From the NCBI RefSeq assembly GCF_000418555.1, contig NZ_ATKM01000006.1, positions 62,001-126,000 on the forward strand: DNA of 64,000 nucleotides, read 5' to 3'. A program made the position numbers and the translations under genes. Below the pieces are notes generated by a model. That model was not told where the DNA came from and ran no database searches. It saw only the letters and a program-made list of their open reading frames with translations. Source of the DNA: Pseudomonas sp. P818. GTDB taxonomy: Bacteria > Pseudomonadota > Gammaproteobacteria > Pseudomonadales > Pseudomonadaceae. This document shows positions 63,321-64,000 of this stretch, in pieces (position 1 is the first letter of the stretch; the number at the start of each line of letters is the position of its first letter).

Positions 63321-64000
63321 ATGAAAGAAGAGAAATACCATCGTTGTGCGCGCTGGCTGGTGATGGCGATTGCCTTCTCGGCGCTCGGTGGATGTGACTG
63401 GGCACTGTTCAACTCGAAAGGGCAGATCGGTGTCGAGCAGGGCAATCTGATCCTGATCTCCATCGGACTCATGCTGATCGTGGTGGTACCCGTGATCATC
63501 ATGACCTTCCTGTTTGGCTGGCGTTATCGCGAGTCGAACGAGAAGGCCACCTACATGCCCGACTGGGCACATTCGCACAAGATCGAACTGGTCGTCTGGG
63601 GCGTTCCCCTGATCATCGTCGCCGTTCTGGCGGTCATCATCTGGCAAACCTCGCATTCGCTCGACCCCTATCGCCAGATCGAATCGGACAAGCCGGCGCT
63701 GAACATCGAAGTCGTCTCGCTCGACTGGAAATGGCTGTTCATCTATCCGGACCAGGGCGTGGCCGTGGTCAATGAGCTGGTGATTCCGGAGAAGACGCCG
63801 GTGACCTTCCACATCACCTCCGACACGGTGATGAACGCGCTGTCGATCCCGCAGCTCGGCGGGATGATCTACGCCATGGGCGGCCAGCGTACCCAGCTCA
63901 ACCTGATCGCCAACGAACAGGGCGAGTTCTTCGGCCAGTCCGGCAATTTCAGCGGCGAAGGCTTTTCGGCCATGCGCTTCACCACCCACTCGGTCAGCGA
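63321..64000 (+). CDS. cyoA: CyoA, subunit II of cytochrome bo3 ubiquinol oxidase (3' end beyond the window)
   Basis: About 226 codons are visible. MKEEKYHRCARWLVMAIAFS leads to a lipobox ALGGC (Cys25), two transmembrane helices follow (about 43-67 and 86-108), then the periplasmic cupredoxin domain with VVSLDWKWLFIYPDQG, SDTVMNALSIPQLGGMIYAM and NLIANEQGEFFG. The copper-A ligands of cytochrome c oxidases are replaced as in quinol oxidases (PQLGG, NFSGEGFS), so it is CyoA and not CoxB. First gene of the cyo operon, with an ANR box upstream. Confidence 0.93.
   Translation, partial: MKEEKYHRCARWLVMAIAFSALGGCDWALFNSKGQIGVEQGNLILISIGLMLIVVVPVIIMTFLFGWRYRESNEKATYMPDWAHSHKIELVVWGVPLIIVAVLAVIIWQTSHSLDPYRQIESDKPALNIEVVSLDWKWLFIYPDQGVAVVNELVIPEKTPVTFHITSDTVMNALSIPQLGGMIYAMGGQRTQLNLIANEQGEFFGQSGNFSGEGFSAMRFTTHSVS

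Noticed and set aside
63321..64000. Call as cytochrome c oxidase subunit II (coxB)
   Set aside because: The lipobox, length of the N-terminal part and the missing copper-A ligands fit the quinol oxidase subunit CyoA.

Overview
The window comes from a high-GC Pseudomonas chromosome. The evidence is the gene order opdH-tctCBA/tctDE, the cluster nadB-algU-mucABCD-lepA-lepB-rnc-era-recO-pdxJ, the cmoAB pair, the fadD2-fadD1 tandem, and many Pseudomonas-type REP elements (GTAGGAGCGGCTTCAGCCGC and GTAGCCCGGATGCAATCC types). REP density and gene content would suit the mendocina/alcaligenes/oleovorans part of the genus, but that is inference. Most of the window is ordinary core genome with complete reading frames. 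No tRNA, rRNA, CRISPR array, integrase or transposase was recognised.

Layout. 1-5437: a tricarboxylate uptake locus (outer-membrane porin OpdH, TctCBA transporter cut by the window edge, TctDE two-component system). 5420-8915: a periplasmic solute-binding protein, an HDOD signalling protein, the YgfZ folate-binding protein, and the SdhE/YgfX pair. 8869-21269: core cluster of NAD synthesis (nadB), envelope-stress sigma factor and its regulators (algU-mucABCD), translation and secretion (lepA, lepB), RNA processing and ribosome assembly (rnc, era), DNA repair (recO) and vitamin B6 (pdxJ). 21348-30987: a LysR regulator, tRNA wobble-uridine modification (cmoAB), a lysoplasmalogenase-like membrane protein, an ECF42-type sigma factor, RapA, an AlkB-like dioxygenase and the tiny CcoM subunit behind two ANR boxes. 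31186-38412: an aromatic-acid efflux set (aaeBXA type) and a cytosine uptake/deamination operon (codB-pucR-codA). 38622-44024: fatty-acid genes (MaoC hydratase, alpha/beta hydrolase, two acyl-CoA synthetases). 44287-52610: chemoreceptor, transporter/regulator pairs and several small uncharacterised genes. 53085-57431: one very large gene of foreign appearance. 57594-64000: hrpA, two small membrane genes, a REP-rich gap and the start of the cyo terminal-oxidase operon.

The most unusual object is the 1448-residue protein at 53085-57431. It has a NACHT/STAND-like P-loop NTPase at the N terminus, a long helical middle and a C-terminal PD-(D/E)XK nuclease signature. It stands alone next to a candidate small RNA and a structured RNA element, in front of the core gene hrpA. 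It looks like a single-gene anti-phage or anti-plasmid system with its effector at the opposite end from most known Avs proteins.

Other points concern regulation: an 11-bp-spaced direct repeat that could be the TctD site; AAnAANAA (Hfq/Crc-type) motifs at opdH, tctC and fadD2; ANR boxes in front of both ccoM and cyoA, suggesting opposite oxygen control of two oxidases; palindromic operators in front of the efflux, cytosine and MarR loci; and a tandem amplification of the aaeA tail together with a REP element.
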